From assembly GCA_028290945.1 (NCBI GenBank), contig JAQGIV010000056.1, positions 1-36,528 on the forward strand: a stretch of 36,528 bases of DNA, written 5' to 3'. Made by a program: the position numbers and the translations under genes. The stretch is from Phenylobacterium sp. (GTDB taxonomy: Bacteria > Pseudomonadota > Alphaproteobacteria > Caulobacterales > Caulobacteraceae). Shown here in pieces: positions 9,486-21,846 of this stretch (within the stretch, counting starts at the first letter, position 1; every line of letters starts with the position of its first letter). Under the pieces are notes generated by a model. That model saw only the letters and a program-made list of their open reading frames with translations, was not told the DNA's origin and searched no databases.

Positions 9486-9916
9486 GCGGCTTGCCGATCC
9501 GCGGTGAGCCGGCCGGTGGCCACGTCGGCCAGGCTGACCGAGGCCAGATATTCCTCGATGTGCTCGCCGAGGCCGGCCCAGAGGTCGTGGGTCAGGCAGC
9601 GCTCGCCCTTGATCATGCAGCCCTTGCCGGCCCCGCAGCGGGTGGCGCGCAGCGGCTCGTCGACCGCGTGGACGATGTCGGCGATGGAGGTCTCGTGCGG
9701 GCCCCTGGCCAGGCGGTAGCCGCCGCCGGGGCCCCTGGCGCTGGTCACCAGGCCGCGGCGGCGCAGGCGGGCGAACAGCTGCTCGAGGTAGGACAGCGAG
9801 ATCTCCTGGCGGGCGGCGATGTCGGCCAGCGCCACAGCGCGCACCGCCTCGGTCTCCCGGCGGGCGAGGTCGACCATCGCCATGACGGCGTATCGGCCCT
9901 TGGTGGAGAGGCGCAT
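9482..9916 (-). CDS. iscR: Rrf2-family Fe-S regulator IscR
   Basis: 144-residue transcription factor with an N-terminal winged helix (about 2-70, MRLSTKGRYAVMAM then ISLSYLEQLFARLRRRGLV and the wing RGPGGGYRL) and a cluster-binding loop with Cys94, Cys100, Cys107 and His110. The spacing C-x5-C-x6-C-x2-H is one residue longer in the second gap than in E. coli IscR as I recall it, but all four ligands are present, so it probably binds [2Fe-2S]. It heads the SUF operon, as expected for an autoregulated repressor. The ATG gives the standard N-terminus of the family. Confidence 0.95.
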   Translation of the reverse strand: MRLSTKGRYAVMAMVDLARRETEAVRAVALADIAARQEISLSYLEQLFARLRRRGLVTSARGPGGGYRLARGPHETSIADIVHAVDEPLRATRCGAGKGCMIKGERCLTHDLWAGLGEHIEEYLASVSLADVATGRLTADRQAA

Positions 9917-10030
9917 GATCTCACCCTCGTGTTTTTCGGCGCGGTCGTTTTTCCGCGCATCCGGGCCCGGCTATGCTACAAGCCGCCGCCTTGCGCGGGG
10001 CTCGCCTGCCCGGTCCGGCCGTCTGGGTGG

Positions 10031-10063
10031 GACTTAGGAAGACCCAGCGCAGCAGTCAAGTAT
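10031..10063 (-). promoter_or_regulatory. Candidate iscR-suf promoter with an IscR-type half site
   Basis: On the minus strand TTGACT (10059-10054), a 17-base spacer and TAAGTC (10036-10031) form a plausible promoter reading into iscR, with a leader of about 110 bases. The -35 lies inside ATACTTGACTG (10063-10053), which fits one half of the E. coli type 1 IscR site consensus (ATASYYGACTR) as I remember it; the other half is not conserved. A short inverted repeat GGCT-N8-AGCC lies in the leader (9969-9984). Position and half-site suggest feedback control by IscR; binding is untested. Confidence 0.45.
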
Positions 10064-10103
10064 TCCAGGTCGCCTTTTCCGGGCCGAGTTTCGAGAGGAT
10101 CGC

Positions 10104-10754
10104 ATGCCAGAAGTGGTTCTGACCGGCGCCGCCGGGCGGATCGAGGGACGCTACTCCCAGGGCAAGAGCGAGACGGCGCCGGTGGCGCTGATCATGCACC
10201 CGCACCCCAAGGCGGGCGGGCAGATGAACAACCCGGTGACGGTGCAGCTCTTCCACCTGTTCATGAAGCGCGGCTTCTCGGTGCTGCGGTTCAACTTCCG
10301 CGGCGTCGGCCGCAGCCAGGGCGAGTTCGACGCCGGCATCGGCGAGCTGGCCGACGCGGCGACGGCGCTGGACTGGCTGCAGACCACCAATCCCGCCGCC
10401 TCGCAGTGCTGGGTGGCCGGCTATTCCTTCGGCGCCTGGATCAGCATGCAACTGCTGATGCGGCGGCCGGAAACCGACGGCTTCATCGCGGTGTCGCCGC
10501 CGACCAACGCCTACGACTTCTCGTTCCTGGCCCCCTGCCCGGCCTCCGGCCTGATCCTGCACGGCGGCGCCGACACCGTGGTGCCGGCCGCCGACGTGGA
10601 GCGCGTGGTCTCCAAGCTGCGCACCCAGAAGGGCATCACCATCGACTACGAGGTGGTGGAGGGCGCGAGCCACTTCTGGGTCGAGAACCTGCCTGACCTG
10701 GAAACCCGCATCGGGACCTATCTGGACAAGCGGTTGGCCGCGACCCCGGCGTAG
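10104..10754 (+). CDS. Alpha/beta hydrolase
   Basis: 216-residue single-domain alpha/beta hydrolase without signal peptide. The nucleophile elbow is GYSFGA (Ser108), the acid is probably Asp157 in HGGADTVVP, and the base is His190 in GASHFW. HPHPKAGG (32-39) near the N-terminus and NFRGVGRSQG (64-73) are typical of a widespread family of small bacterial hydrolases of unknown substrate that is sometimes annotated as CocE/NonD-like. It is divergent from iscR across 187 bases, but I see no functional link to Fe-S assembly. Confidence 0.9.
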   Translation: MPEVVLTGAAGRIEGRYSQGKSETAPVALIMHPHPKAGGQMNNPVTVQLFHLFMKRGFSVLRFNFRGVGRSQGEFDAGIGELADAATALDWLQTTNPAASQCWVAGYSFGAWISMQLLMRRPETDGFIAVSPPTNAYDFSFLAPCPASGLILHGGADTVVPAADVERVVSKLRTQKGITIDYEVVEGASHFWVENLPDLETRIGTYLDKRLAATPA

Positions 10755-10758
10755 GACC

Positions 10759-10773
10759 CTCCCCTCAGGGGAG
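10759..10773. terminator. Hairpin between convergent genes
   Basis: CTCCCC-TCA-GGGGAG is a perfect six-pair stem with a three-base loop in the 25-base gap between the convergent hydrolase and permease genes. It has no T run on either side, so it is only a possible bidirectional terminator. Confidence 0.4.
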
Positions 10774-10779
10774 CATCGC

Positions 10780-13239
<2,460 letters not shown>

Positions 13240-13252
13240 CGGCTTTGGCCCC

Positions 13253-13933
13253 CTAGGCCGCCAGCAGGGTTTCGGAGACCACCCGGCCGTCCAGCAGCTT
13301 GATGGTGCGTTGCGCCACGGCGGCGTGGACCAGCGAGTGGGTGACCATGATCACGGTGACCCCGGCCGCGGCCGCGTCGGTGAGCAGGCGCATGACCTCG
13401 TCGCCGTTGGCGGTGTCGAGGTTGCCGGTGGGTTCGTCGGCGAGGATCAGCCTGGGCTCCGAGACCAGGGCGCGGGCGACGGCGACGCGCTGCTGCTGGC
13501 CGCCGGAGAGCTGCTGCGGCCGGTGGCGGGCGCGGTGGGCGATGCCGACCCGCTCCAGGGCCTCGGCGACGCGGCGCTTGCGCTCGGCGGCCGGAACGCT
13601 GCGGTAGAGCAGCGCCACCTCGACGTTCTCGGCCACCGTCAGGTCGTCGATCAGGTTGAAGCTCTGGAAGACGAAGCCGATGTGCTCGCGCCGCAGCCTG
13701 GTCAGCTGGGCCTCCGTCTGGCGGGCCACGTCCTCGCCGAAGAACCAGTAGGCGCCCGAGGTCGGGCTATCGAGCAGGCCCAGTAGGTTGAGCAGGGTCG
13801 ACTTCCCGCAGCCGGACGGGCCCATGATGGCCACGAACTCGCCGGGGTCGATCTGCAGCGACACGCCGGCCAGGGCCGAGGTTTCGACCTCGGTGGTGCG
13901 GTAGACCTTGGAAATGTCCTCGAGCTTCAGCAT
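13253..13933 (-). CDS. ABC exporter ATPase, MacB/LolD type
   Basis: 226 residues: Walker [11 protein letters not shown]-loop in [18 protein letters not shown], signature [15 protein letters not shown], Walker [13 protein letters not shown] and the switch His in MVTHSL. The FQSFNL(I/L)xxLT and DEPTGNLD strings are typical of the MacB/LolD/FtsE ATPase branch that partners FtsX-like permeases. The ATG at 13933 has a strong AGGAGGGG site. The gene is 13 bases before the permease and 29 bases after the adaptor, so the three form one operon. Confidence 0.95.
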   Translation of the reverse strand: MLKLEDISKVYRTTEVETSALAGVSLQIDPGEFVAIMGPSGCGKSTLLNLLGLLDSPTSGAYWFFGEDVARQTEAQLTRLRREHIGFVFQSFNLIDDLTVAENVEVALLYRSVPAAERKRRVAEALERVGIAHRARHRPQQLSGGQQQRVAVARALVSEPRLILADEPTGNLDTANGDEVMRLLTDAAAAGVTVIMVTHSLVHAAVAQRTIKLLDGRVVSETLLAA

Positions 13934-13962
13934 CGGCCCCTCCTGGCTTTTCGGTGTCGTGG

Positions 13963-15234
13963 TCAGTTGGTCAGGACCACCTGCTCGACCTTGTCGAAGC
14001 CGGTGTAGTCCGATGTGATGATCCGCTCGCCGGGCCGCAGGCCGGAGAGCACCTCGACCTGCTCGGCGCTGCGCCGGCCGATCTTGATCCGCCGCTTCTC
14101 GGCCCGATGGCCGCCAGCATCGAGCACCATGACCCAGTCGCCGCCGGTGCGCTCCAGGAACGGGCCGGCCGGCAGCACCAGGCCGTTGCGGTCGCCGCCC
14201 AGCGTCAGCCGGCCCTCCAGGGCCTGGCCGGAGGTGATCTCCCTGGGGCTCGGGCCTTCGAAGGCCAGCTCGACCTGGAAGGTGGCGTCCTTGACCTGCG
14301 GATCGACGCGGGTGACCCGCAAGGGGAAGGCGCGGCCGCCGACGTCCACTTCGCCGGTCTGGCCCACGCGGACGCGGTCCAGGTAGTACTCGTCGACGCG
14401 GGCCTCGATCTTGTAGCCGCTGTCGGGGACGATCTGGCCCAGGCGTTCGCCGCGGTTGCGGATCTCGCCGAGGTTCAGGTGCATGTCGGCCAGCTTGCCG
14501 GCGACGGGGGCCCGCAGGATCAGGCTGTCCAGCTTGGAGCGGGCGACGGCGAGGCTGGCCTGCAGGTTGGCGAGCTCGGCCTTGAGCTGCGGCAGCTGCC
14601 GCCGGCGCAGCATCTCCTCCTCGCGGTTGATCGAGGCCTGCAGCGGCAGGAGCCGGCGGTTGTGCTCCAGTTCGTCGTGCACCGCCTCGTACCTCTGGCG
14701 CGGCACATAGCCCTTGGCGATCAGGGTGTCGGCGCGCGCCGCGTCGCGCTGCAGGCGGACGATGTCGTAGTCGATCTGGGCGGCGGCCTTCTCGTTGGCG
14801 ACGCGGGCGTCCTCCAGCTGCTTCTCGTAGGCCTGCAGCTGGGTGATGGATTCCGACAGCCGACCCTCGCGGTCGAGGACCTCCAGCTCTAGTTGGGTGT
14901 TGCGGAACTTCACCAGCGGCTGGCCGGCCGCGACGACATCGCCGGCCTGGGCCAGCACCTGGGCCACCTGGCCGCCCTCGAGGGAGTCCAGATAGACCAC
15001 ATCGCGCGGCACGACCTTGGCCCGCAGCGTCGTGAAGTCGTGGAACACGCCGGGCGTGGCGGCGGCCAGCGTGACGCTCGCGGCCGGCGTCCGCAGGGAA
15101 GAGCGGGCTCCGGTCGCGAGGTTCAGGCCCAGAAGCACGACGACGCCGATGGCCGCCGCGGCCCCCGCCAGGAGGAGGCTGCGGCGGCTCCGCCACACCG
15201 GGCGGGACAGGGGAGTGTCCATCAACTGCGTCAT
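13963..15234 (-). CDS. HlyD/MacA-type periplasmic adaptor
   Basis: 423 residues: one N-terminal membrane anchor (about 18-41), a lipoyl/barrel segment split around a long coiled-coil hairpin (about 113-235), then the beta-barrel and a membrane-proximal domain ending in LRPGERIITSDYTGFDKV. This is the membrane-fusion protein that links the permease to an outer-membrane factor. No TolC-like gene is present, so the outer-membrane channel must be encoded elsewhere. The ATG at 15234 has a weak ribosome binding site; a second ATG four codons on is an alternative. First gene of the exporter operon, divergent from the response regulator. Confidence 0.93.
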   Translation of the reverse strand: MTQLMDTPLSRPVWRSRRSLLLAGAAAAIGVVVLLGLNLATGARSSLRTPAASVTLAAATPGVFHDFTTLRAKVVPRDVVYLDSLEGGQVAQVLAQAGDVVAAGQPLVKFRNTQLELEVLDREGRLSESITQLQAYEKQLEDARVANEKAAAQIDYDIVRLQRDAARADTLIAKGYVPRQRYEAVHDELEHNRRLLPLQASINREEEMLRRRQLPQLKAELANLQASLAVARSKLDSLILRAPVAGKLADMHLNLGEIRNRGERLGQIVPDSGYKIEARVDEYYLDRVRVGQTGEVDVGGRAFPLRVTRVDPQVKDATFQVELAFEGPSPREITSGQALEGRLTLGGDRNGLVLPAGPFLERTGGDWVMVLDAGGHRAEKRRIKIGRRSAEQVEVLSGLRPGERIITSDYTGFDKVEQVVLTN

Positions 15235-15255
15235 GCCAATCCAGTATCCGGCGGC

Positions 15256-15385
15256 TTGACGATTTGCGGAAACGGCGCTGGATCAATGACTTGCGGAGAA
15301 TCCTGGAGGCCGGCGCCGGGCGCGGTGTCCGGAATCGAACAGCGGTCGCCGGGCGGACACCGCCGGGGCGCCCGCAAGTCCTTGA
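15256..15385. promoter_or_regulatory. Three copies of a CCGCAARTC motif in the exporter/two-component divergent promoter
   Basis: The 199-base gap between the adaptor and the response regulator holds three related 14-mers: CCGCAAATCGTCAA (minus, 15269-15256), CCGCAAGTCATTGA (minus, 15296-15283; 27 bases from the first) and CCGCAAGTCCTTGA (plus, 15372-15385). The last two differ at one base. Two copies point toward the exporter operon and one toward the regulator gene. They are good candidates for binding sites of the adjacent Fis-type response regulator. Two GANTC sites (15298-15302, 15332-15336) lie between them. Confidence 0.45.
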
Positions 15386-15433
15386 GCGGCTTGGCTTTTG
15401 CCGCCTTCCGCGACGCGCCTTAGAGTCTGCGGT

Positions 15434-15973
15434 GTGGAGCGGGCGCATTCCTTCCTGGTGGTCGACGACGACCTCGACGTGCTGAAAGCGGCGGCGGTCG
15501 CGCTCGGCGGGGCGGGCGTGCGCGTCGAGACGGCGGTCTCCCCCGACGAGGCGGCGGCCAAGGCGCCGGGCGCCGACGCCGTGCTGCTGGACATGAACTT
15601 CGCGGCCGGCGCGCGCAGCGGGGCTGAGGGCCTGGATGCGCTGGCCCGGCTGCAGGCGGCGGAGCCGGCGCTGTCGGTGGTGCTGATGACCACCTACGGC
15701 GGGGTGGCCCTGGCCGTGGAGGCGCTGAAGCGCGGGGCCGTCGACTTCGTGCTGAAGCCCTGGCGCAACGAGGCGCTGGCCGAGGCCATGGACGCGGCCG
15801 CGCGGCTGACCGCCCAGCGGCGGGCCGGGGCGGCGCTGAACCTCGACGACCTGGAGCGGCGGACCGTGCTCAGGGCGCTGGCCATCCACGACGGCAATGT
15901 CAGCCGCGCCGCCGCGGCGCTGGGGCTGACCCGCCCGGCCCTCTACCGGCGGATGGAACGCCATGGCCTCTAG
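15434..15973 (+). CDS. Response regulator, receiver plus Fis-type HTH (no AAA+ domain)
   Basis: About 179 residues. The receiver domain (5-125) has the acidic pocket Asp11/Asp12, the phosphoacceptor Asp53 (LLDMNF), Thr86/Thr87 and Lys108 (FVLKPW). A short linker leads to a Fis-type helix-turn-helix (155-178, NVSRAAAALGLTRPALYRRM). This is the RegA/ActR/PrrA architecture, i.e. an NtrC-like protein without the sigma54-activating AAA+ domain. I chose GTG 15434 because translation from the only earlier in-frame start (TTG 15398) would add a tail unlike the family. The stop overlaps the kinase start by 11 bases, so the pair is coupled. It likely controls the divergent exporter operon. Confidence 0.9.
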   Translation: MERAHSFLVVDDDLDVLKAAAVALGGAGVRVETAVSPDEAAAKAPGADAVLLDMNFAAGARSGAEGLDALARLQAAEPALSVVLMTTYGGVALAVEALKRGAVDFVLKPWRNEALAEAMDAAARLTAQRRAGAALNLDDLERRTVLRALAIHDGNVSRAAAALGLTRPALYRRMERHGL

Positions 15974-17282
15974 GCGCCTCTCCGGACCCGGCGGATTCGC
16001 GGTAGGGGCCACCCTGCGCTGCGCGGCGATCGCGCTGCTGGCGTTCGGCGCCTTCCTGGCCGGCGAGCGGCAGCTCTGGGCGACGGCGCTGGTGCTGGGG
16101 GTCGGGCTGATCGTGGTGGGGCTGGACCTGGTGCGCAGCACCGCGGCCGCCGACCGGATGCTGGCGCAGTTCGTCGAGGGGCTGACGGCGGAGGGCTATG
16201 AGCGCCCGGCCCCACAGCCGGGGCTGACGCTTTCGGCCGGGGCCATCGAGCGGGCGCTCGACCGGCTGGCCTCGGCGCGGGCCGACCGGCAGGGCCGGAT
16301 CGACCACCTGGAGGCCCTGCTGGACAATGTGGCCGCCGCCCTGTTGGTCATCGACGAGGCGGGCCAAGTGGTCAGCGCCAACCGCGCCGCGCGGCAGAAC
16401 CTGGGGGCCACGCCCGGCCCGATCGGGGCGGTGGCGGCGCTGGGGACCGGCGCTGCGGTGCGCCTGCGGACCTTGCCGGCCGGCGCCCGCGAGATCGTCC
16501 GGCTGGCCGACGGGCGGGCCATGCTGGCGCAGGGCGCGAGCTTCGCCGCCGAGGGGCGCCGGCTGACGCTGATCTCGCTGCAGAGCCTGTCGGGCGAGCT
16601 GGACGCCGTGGAGCTGAAGGCCTGGCAGGACCTGGTGCGGGTGCTGGCCCACGAGATGATGAACTCCCTGACCCCGATCTGTTCGTTGTCGGAGGGCCTG
16701 GGCGCGCGGCTGCGGACGCCGGGCGCCGACCCGGAAGAGATCGCCCGCGACGTGGAGGTGATCGCCCGACGCAGCGCCGGGCTGATGCATTTCGTGGAAC
16801 GCTACCGCCGGCTGACCGACCTGCCGGCCGCCGAGCCGGTGAAGGTCCGCGCCGCCGAGCTGGCGGCCAGCCTCGACCGGCTGATGGCCCCGATGATGGC
16901 GGAGGCCGGCGTCGACTACGCGAGCACCGTGTCGCCGAAGGCGCTCACCCTGCAGGCCGATCCGGAGCTGCTGGAGCAGGCGCTGATCAACCTGCTGAAG
17001 AACGCCCTGGAGGCGGTGCGCGGCCGGCCCGGCGCGGCGGTGCGGCTGGGCGTGCGGCTGGAGGACGGCCAGGCGGCGCTGATCGTCGAGGACAATGGCC
17101 CGGGCCTGCCGCAGGGCGATCCGGACGCGGTCTATGTGCCGTTCTTCACCACCAAGGCGGGCGGCTCCGGCGTCGGCCTGACGCTGGCCCGCCAGATCGC
17201 GCTGACCCACGGCGGGCGGCTGGAGCACAGCGCGCGCAACGGCGGCGGCGCGGTGTTCCGGCTGGTGTTGCCTTGGGGGTGA
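15963..17282 (+). CDS. Membrane sensor histidine kinase
   Basis: 439 residues. Two membrane helices (about 12-33 and 38-57) with a very short periplasmic loop suggest sensing within the membrane. A PAS-like region follows (about 115-205, LLDNVAAALLVIDEAGQVVSAN), then the phospho-accepting His230 in LAHEMMNSLTPI and a HATPase domain with INLLKNALEAV (N box), VEDNGPGLP (G1) and GSGVGLTLARQIALTHGG (G2). HEMMNSLTPI in place of the usual HE(I/L)(R/K)NPL is a distinctive variant of this kinase group. Its partner is the regulator whose gene it overlaps. The signal is unknown; a link to envelope stress or the exporter's substrate is inference. Confidence 0.93.
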   Translation: MASRRLSGPGGFAVGATLRCAAIALLAFGAFLAGERQLWATALVLGVGLIVVGLDLVRSTAAADRMLAQFVEGLTAEGYERPAPQPGLTLSAGAIERALDRLASARADRQGRIDHLEALLDNVAAALLVIDEAGQVVSANRAARQNLGATPGPIGAVAALGTGAAVRLRTLPAGAREIVRLADGRAMLAQGASFAAEGRRLTLISLQSLSGELDAVELKAWQDLVRVLAHEMMNSLTPICSLSEGLGARLRTPGADPEEIARDVEVIARRSAGLMHFVERYRRLTDLPAAEPVKVRAAELAASLDRLMAPMMAEAGVDYASTVSPKALTLQADPELLEQALINLLKNALEAVRGRPGAAVRLGVRLEDGQAALIVEDNGPGLPQGDPDAVYVPFFTTKAGGSGVGLTLARQIALTHGGRLEHSARNGGGAVFRLVLPWG

Positions 17283-17286
17283 GCTT

Positions 17287-17525
17287 CCCTTCTCCCCTTG
17301 CGGGAGAAGACCAATCCCTGCGAAGCAGGTCGGAAGAGGGGTCGAAGACCGCCTCAGGATGATTGAACCGCAGAAAACGCAGAGGACGCCGAAAGCTCGG
17401 GCTTCTGCGCATGTTCTGCGTCTTCTGCGGTTTCAAAGAAACGCGCTTCGCGCGAGCTGTGGCGGGGCCGGGAAACCCCTCTTCCGTCAGCTTCGCTGAC
17501 ACCTTCTCCCGCAAGGGGAGAAGGG
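17287..17525. repeat. Nested intergenic palindromic element
   Basis: Between the convergent kinase and monooxygenase genes. A perfect 23-base inverted repeat forms the ends (17287-17309 and 17503-17525). A second matching pair CGGAAGAGGGGT/ACCCCTCTTCCG lies inside (17331-17342, 17475-17486), each flanked by its own small hairpin (CCTGCGAAGCAGG at 17318-17330; GTCAGCTTCGCTGAC at 17486-17500). The centre holds another inverted pair, TGAACCGCAGAA and CTTCTGCGGTTTCA. It has no ORF. It looks like the extragenic palindromes scattered through alphaproteobacterial genomes, here one inserted in, or folded around, another. It can also act as a bidirectional terminator. Confidence 0.75.
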
Positions 17526-17529
17526 TTTC

Positions 17530-19371
<1,842 letters not shown>

Positions 19372-19452
19372 GGAAGCGTACCTCTCGTTCGACGATCAGA
19401 GTGGCGATTCAAACAAGCGTTCGCAAGCCTGACGTTGGGTCACCGGCCTCCG

Positions 19453-20493
19453 CTAGGAGGAGGATTTCGGCGGATAGGCGTGGCGGCCGCCGGCCGGGTC
19501 CTCGACCTCGCCGGCCTGCAGGTAGCCGGGACCGACCGGGACCTTGCCGTGGCCGCCGGGGATGTCGAGGACATAGGTCGGCTGGCAGAGGCCGGAGACC
19601 CGGCCGCGCAAGGTCCGCATCAGCGCCTGGCCCTCGCCGAGGGTGGTGCGGAAATGGCCGGTGCCGGGCGCCAGGTCGGCGTGGTGCAGGTAGTAGGGCT
19701 TGATGCGGGTCTCGACCAAGGCGCGCATCAGGGCCTCCAGGGTCGCCGGGTCGTCGTTGACGCCGCGCAGCAGCACGCTCTGGCCCAGCATCGGGATGCC
19801 GGCGTCGACCAGCTTGCCGCAGGCGGCGCGGGCGGCCGCGGTCAGCTCGCGCGGGTGGTCGGCGTGCAGGGCGACGTAGACGGCCTTCGATGAACTCTTC
19901 AGCGCCGCGATCAGCGCGTCGGTGATGCGGCCGGGATCGACGGCGGGCACGCGGGTGTGGAAGCGGACGACCTTGACGTGCGGCGCGGCCTCGAGGCGGG
20001 CCATCAGGTCCGTGAGGCGGCGGGGCGACAGGATGAAGGGATCGCCGCCGGTGACGATGACCTCCCAGATCTCCGGACGGTCCGCGACGTAGGTGAAGGC
20101 CGCGTCGAGCTGGGCCGGGGTCAGCGGGCGCAGGCCGCCGGGGCCGACCATCTCGCGGCGGAAGCAGAATCGGCAATAGACGGCGCAGGCGTGGTTGGCC
20201 TTGAGCAGCACGCGGTCGGCGTAGCGGTGGACGATCCCCTCGACCGGCGAATGGGCCGCATCGCCGATCGGGTCGGCGGATTCCCCAGGGGCCTGCAGCA
20301 GCTCGGCCGCGGTGGGCGCGAACTGCCGGGCGATGGGGTCGGCTGGGTCGGCGGCGTCGATCAGCTCGGCCATGGCGGGCGTGATGGCCACAGCGTACTG
20401 CGCGGCCACCCTCTCCAGGGCCGCCAGGTCGGCCGGATCGATCAGGCCGGCTTCGGCCAGCGCCGTCGGGGTGCGGAGCGTCTGCAGGGTCAT
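19453..20493 (-). CDS. epmB: EF-P (R)-beta-lysine synthesis: lysine 2,3-aminomutase-like EpmB
   Basis: 346 residues, the short aminomutase type. The radical-SAM cluster motif CAVYCRFC gives Cys103, Cys107 and Cys110, and the PLP lysine lies in DIPGGHGKVPVGP near the C-terminus. EpmB isomerises (S)-alpha-lysine to (R)-beta-lysine, used by EpmA to modify EF-P; both genes are close by (21843-22874, 22999-23565), which makes this role much more likely than catabolic lysine 2,3-aminomutase. The ATG at 20493 gives the family-like N-terminus; a GTG at 20529 would add 12 residues. It needs a [4Fe-4S] cluster, presumably supplied by the SUF system in this window. Confidence 0.92.
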   Translation of the reverse strand: MTLQTLRTPTALAEAGLIDPADLAALERVAAQYAVAITPAMAELIDAADPADPIARQFAPTAAELLQAPGESADPIGDAAHSPVEGIVHRYADRVLLKANHACAVYCRFCFRREMVGPGGLRPLTPAQLDAAFTYVADRPEIWEVIVTGGDPFILSPRRLTDLMARLEAAPHVKVVRFHTRVPAVDPGRITDALIAALKSSSKAVYVALHADHPRELTAAARAACGKLVDAGIPMLGQSVLLRGVNDDPATLEALMRALVETRIKPYYLHHADLAPGTGHFRTTLGEGQALMRTLRGRVSGLCQPTYVLDIPGGHGKVPVGPGYLQAGEVEDPAGGRHAYPPKSSS

Positions 20494-20589
20494 GGGCGGG
20501 CATATGGCGCCTGCGGGCGCCTGCGTCACGATCCGCAGTGGCGCAGCCGGGCGACTGACCCTAGCCTACCGCCGTCGGGGAGAGACCAG

Positions 20590-21846
20590 ATGGCGGCGAC
20601 TACGCAGACGGCCGGGATCGAAGCGCGGCTGCGCGAACTGCCGCCGCCGCTCTACGGCTTTCTCTACGCCCCGCAGGGCCTGACGACGGGTTTTGTCACC
20701 GTCACCCTCGGCTATCTGCTGACGCATAACGGGGTGAGCGTGGCGGCGGTCGGCGCGGTCGTCGGCCTGCACCTCCTGCCGCTGACCTGGAAGTTCGTGG
20801 CCGGGCCGGTCATCGACACCAGCCTCACGCCGCGCATCTGGTGCGCGCTCACCCTGGTCATCGGCGCCGCCCTGCTGGCCGGCTTCGCCGTGGCGCCGCT
20901 GACGCCGGCGGGGGTTCCGGCGCTGGGCGCGCTCGCCCTGGCGGCCGGCGCGGCCATGACGGCTTCATCCTCCTCGGTGACCGCCGCCATGGCCCAGACC
21001 ACGCCCAGCGAACGGCGCGGCGGGGTGGCGGCCTGGCAGCAGATCGGCGCCCTGGGCGGGACGGGGCTGGGCGGCGGGCTGGGGCTGTGGATCGCCGAGC
21101 ATGCCGGGGGGCAGGCGCCCGCGGCCCTGACGCTGGCGGCGCTCTGCCTGGCCTGCGCCTGGCCGCTCGTCTTGCTGCGCACCGAGGCCCGCGAGGCGGG
21201 GCTGCCGCTGTGGCCGCGGCTGGTCGACGTCTGGGGCGCCTTCTGGGCCCTGGCGCGGACGCGGAGCGGGGCGCTGATCATCCTGGTGGTCACCCTGCCC
21301 GCCGCGCTGGGCGCGGCGACCAACCTGCTGTCGGCGGTGGCCGGCGACTGGCATGTCTCCGCCGACCTGGTGGCCCTGATGCTGGGGGCGGTCAGCGGCG
21401 TCGCCAACCTGCCCGGCTGCCTGATCGGCGGCTACCTCTGTGACCGCTTCCCGCGTCGCACGGTCTATGTGATCGCAGCGCTCGGCTGCGCGCTGGGCGA
21501 AGCCGCCATGGCGCTCGGTCCGCACACGCCCCTCGCCTTCTGCGCCTTCGTGACCCTCAACGCGGTGCTGCTGGGCGCCGCCTGGGCGGCCGTCAGCGCG
21601 GTGGTGTTCGACAAGCTGAGCGGCCGCGGCGCCGCAACCGTGGCCTCGGCGCTGAGCAGTTTCGCCAACCTGCCGGTCTTGGTGGTGACGGTGATCGTGG
21701 CCAGGGTGCAGGTGAAGCAGGGCTCGACCGGCATGCTGCTCACCGAAGCCGGGATGGCCGTCGTGGCGATGGCGCTCTACTGGGCGGTGGCGAGCCTCTG
21801 GCGGCCGGCCAAGGACGTGGCGGTCGAGCTGGCGGCCGCCGCCTAG
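20590..21846 (+). CDS. MFS transporter
   Basis: 418 residues, almost wholly hydrophobic, with about 12 predicted membrane helices. It starts with a short cytoplasmic segment and PPPLYGFLYAPQGLTTGFV in helix 1; the inter-domain loop (about 200-218) is charged, and a cytoplasmic loop in the second half carries GGYLCDRFPRR, the MFS motif A equivalent. The PxGLTxGF-like first helix recalls the AmpG/acetyl-CoA-transporter branch, but I cannot name a substrate. The ATG follows GGGGAGAGACC. It lies between epmB and epmA, facing epmA; the TAG stop and the epmA stop share CTAG 21843-21846. No evidence ties it to EF-P. Confidence 0.88.
   Translation: MAATTQTAGIEARLRELPPPLYGFLYAPQGLTTGFVTVTLGYLLTHNGVSVAAVGAVVGLHLLPLTWKFVAGPVIDTSLTPRIWCALTLVIGAALLAGFAVAPLTPAGVPALGALALAAGAAMTASSSSVTAAMAQTTPSERRGGVAAWQQIGALGGTGLGGGLGLWIAEHAGGQAPAALTLAALCLACAWPLVLLRTEAREAGLPLWPRLVDVWGAFWALARTRSGALIILVVTLPAALGAATNLLSAVAGDWHVSADLVALMLGAVSGVANLPGCLIGGYLCDRFPRRTVYVIAALGCALGEAAMALGPHTPLAFCAFVTLNAVLLGAAWAAVSAVVFDKLSGRGAATVASALSSFANLPVLVVTVIVARVQVKQGSTGMLLTEAGMAVVAMALYWAVASLWRPAKDVAVELAAAA

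Noticed and set aside
15386..15433. Sigma54-type promoter before the response regulator
   Set aside because: TTGGCTTTTGCC lacks the needed spacing between GG and GC elements.
15398..15433. TTG start for the response regulator giving 12 more residues
   Set aside because: The added residues do not fit a receiver domain, whose first strand begins just after GTG 15434.
13934..16141. In-frame extension of the exporter ATPase upstream through the adaptor gene
   Set aside because: The ATPase starts at ATG 13933 with a strong AGGAGGGG; the extension has no family similarity.
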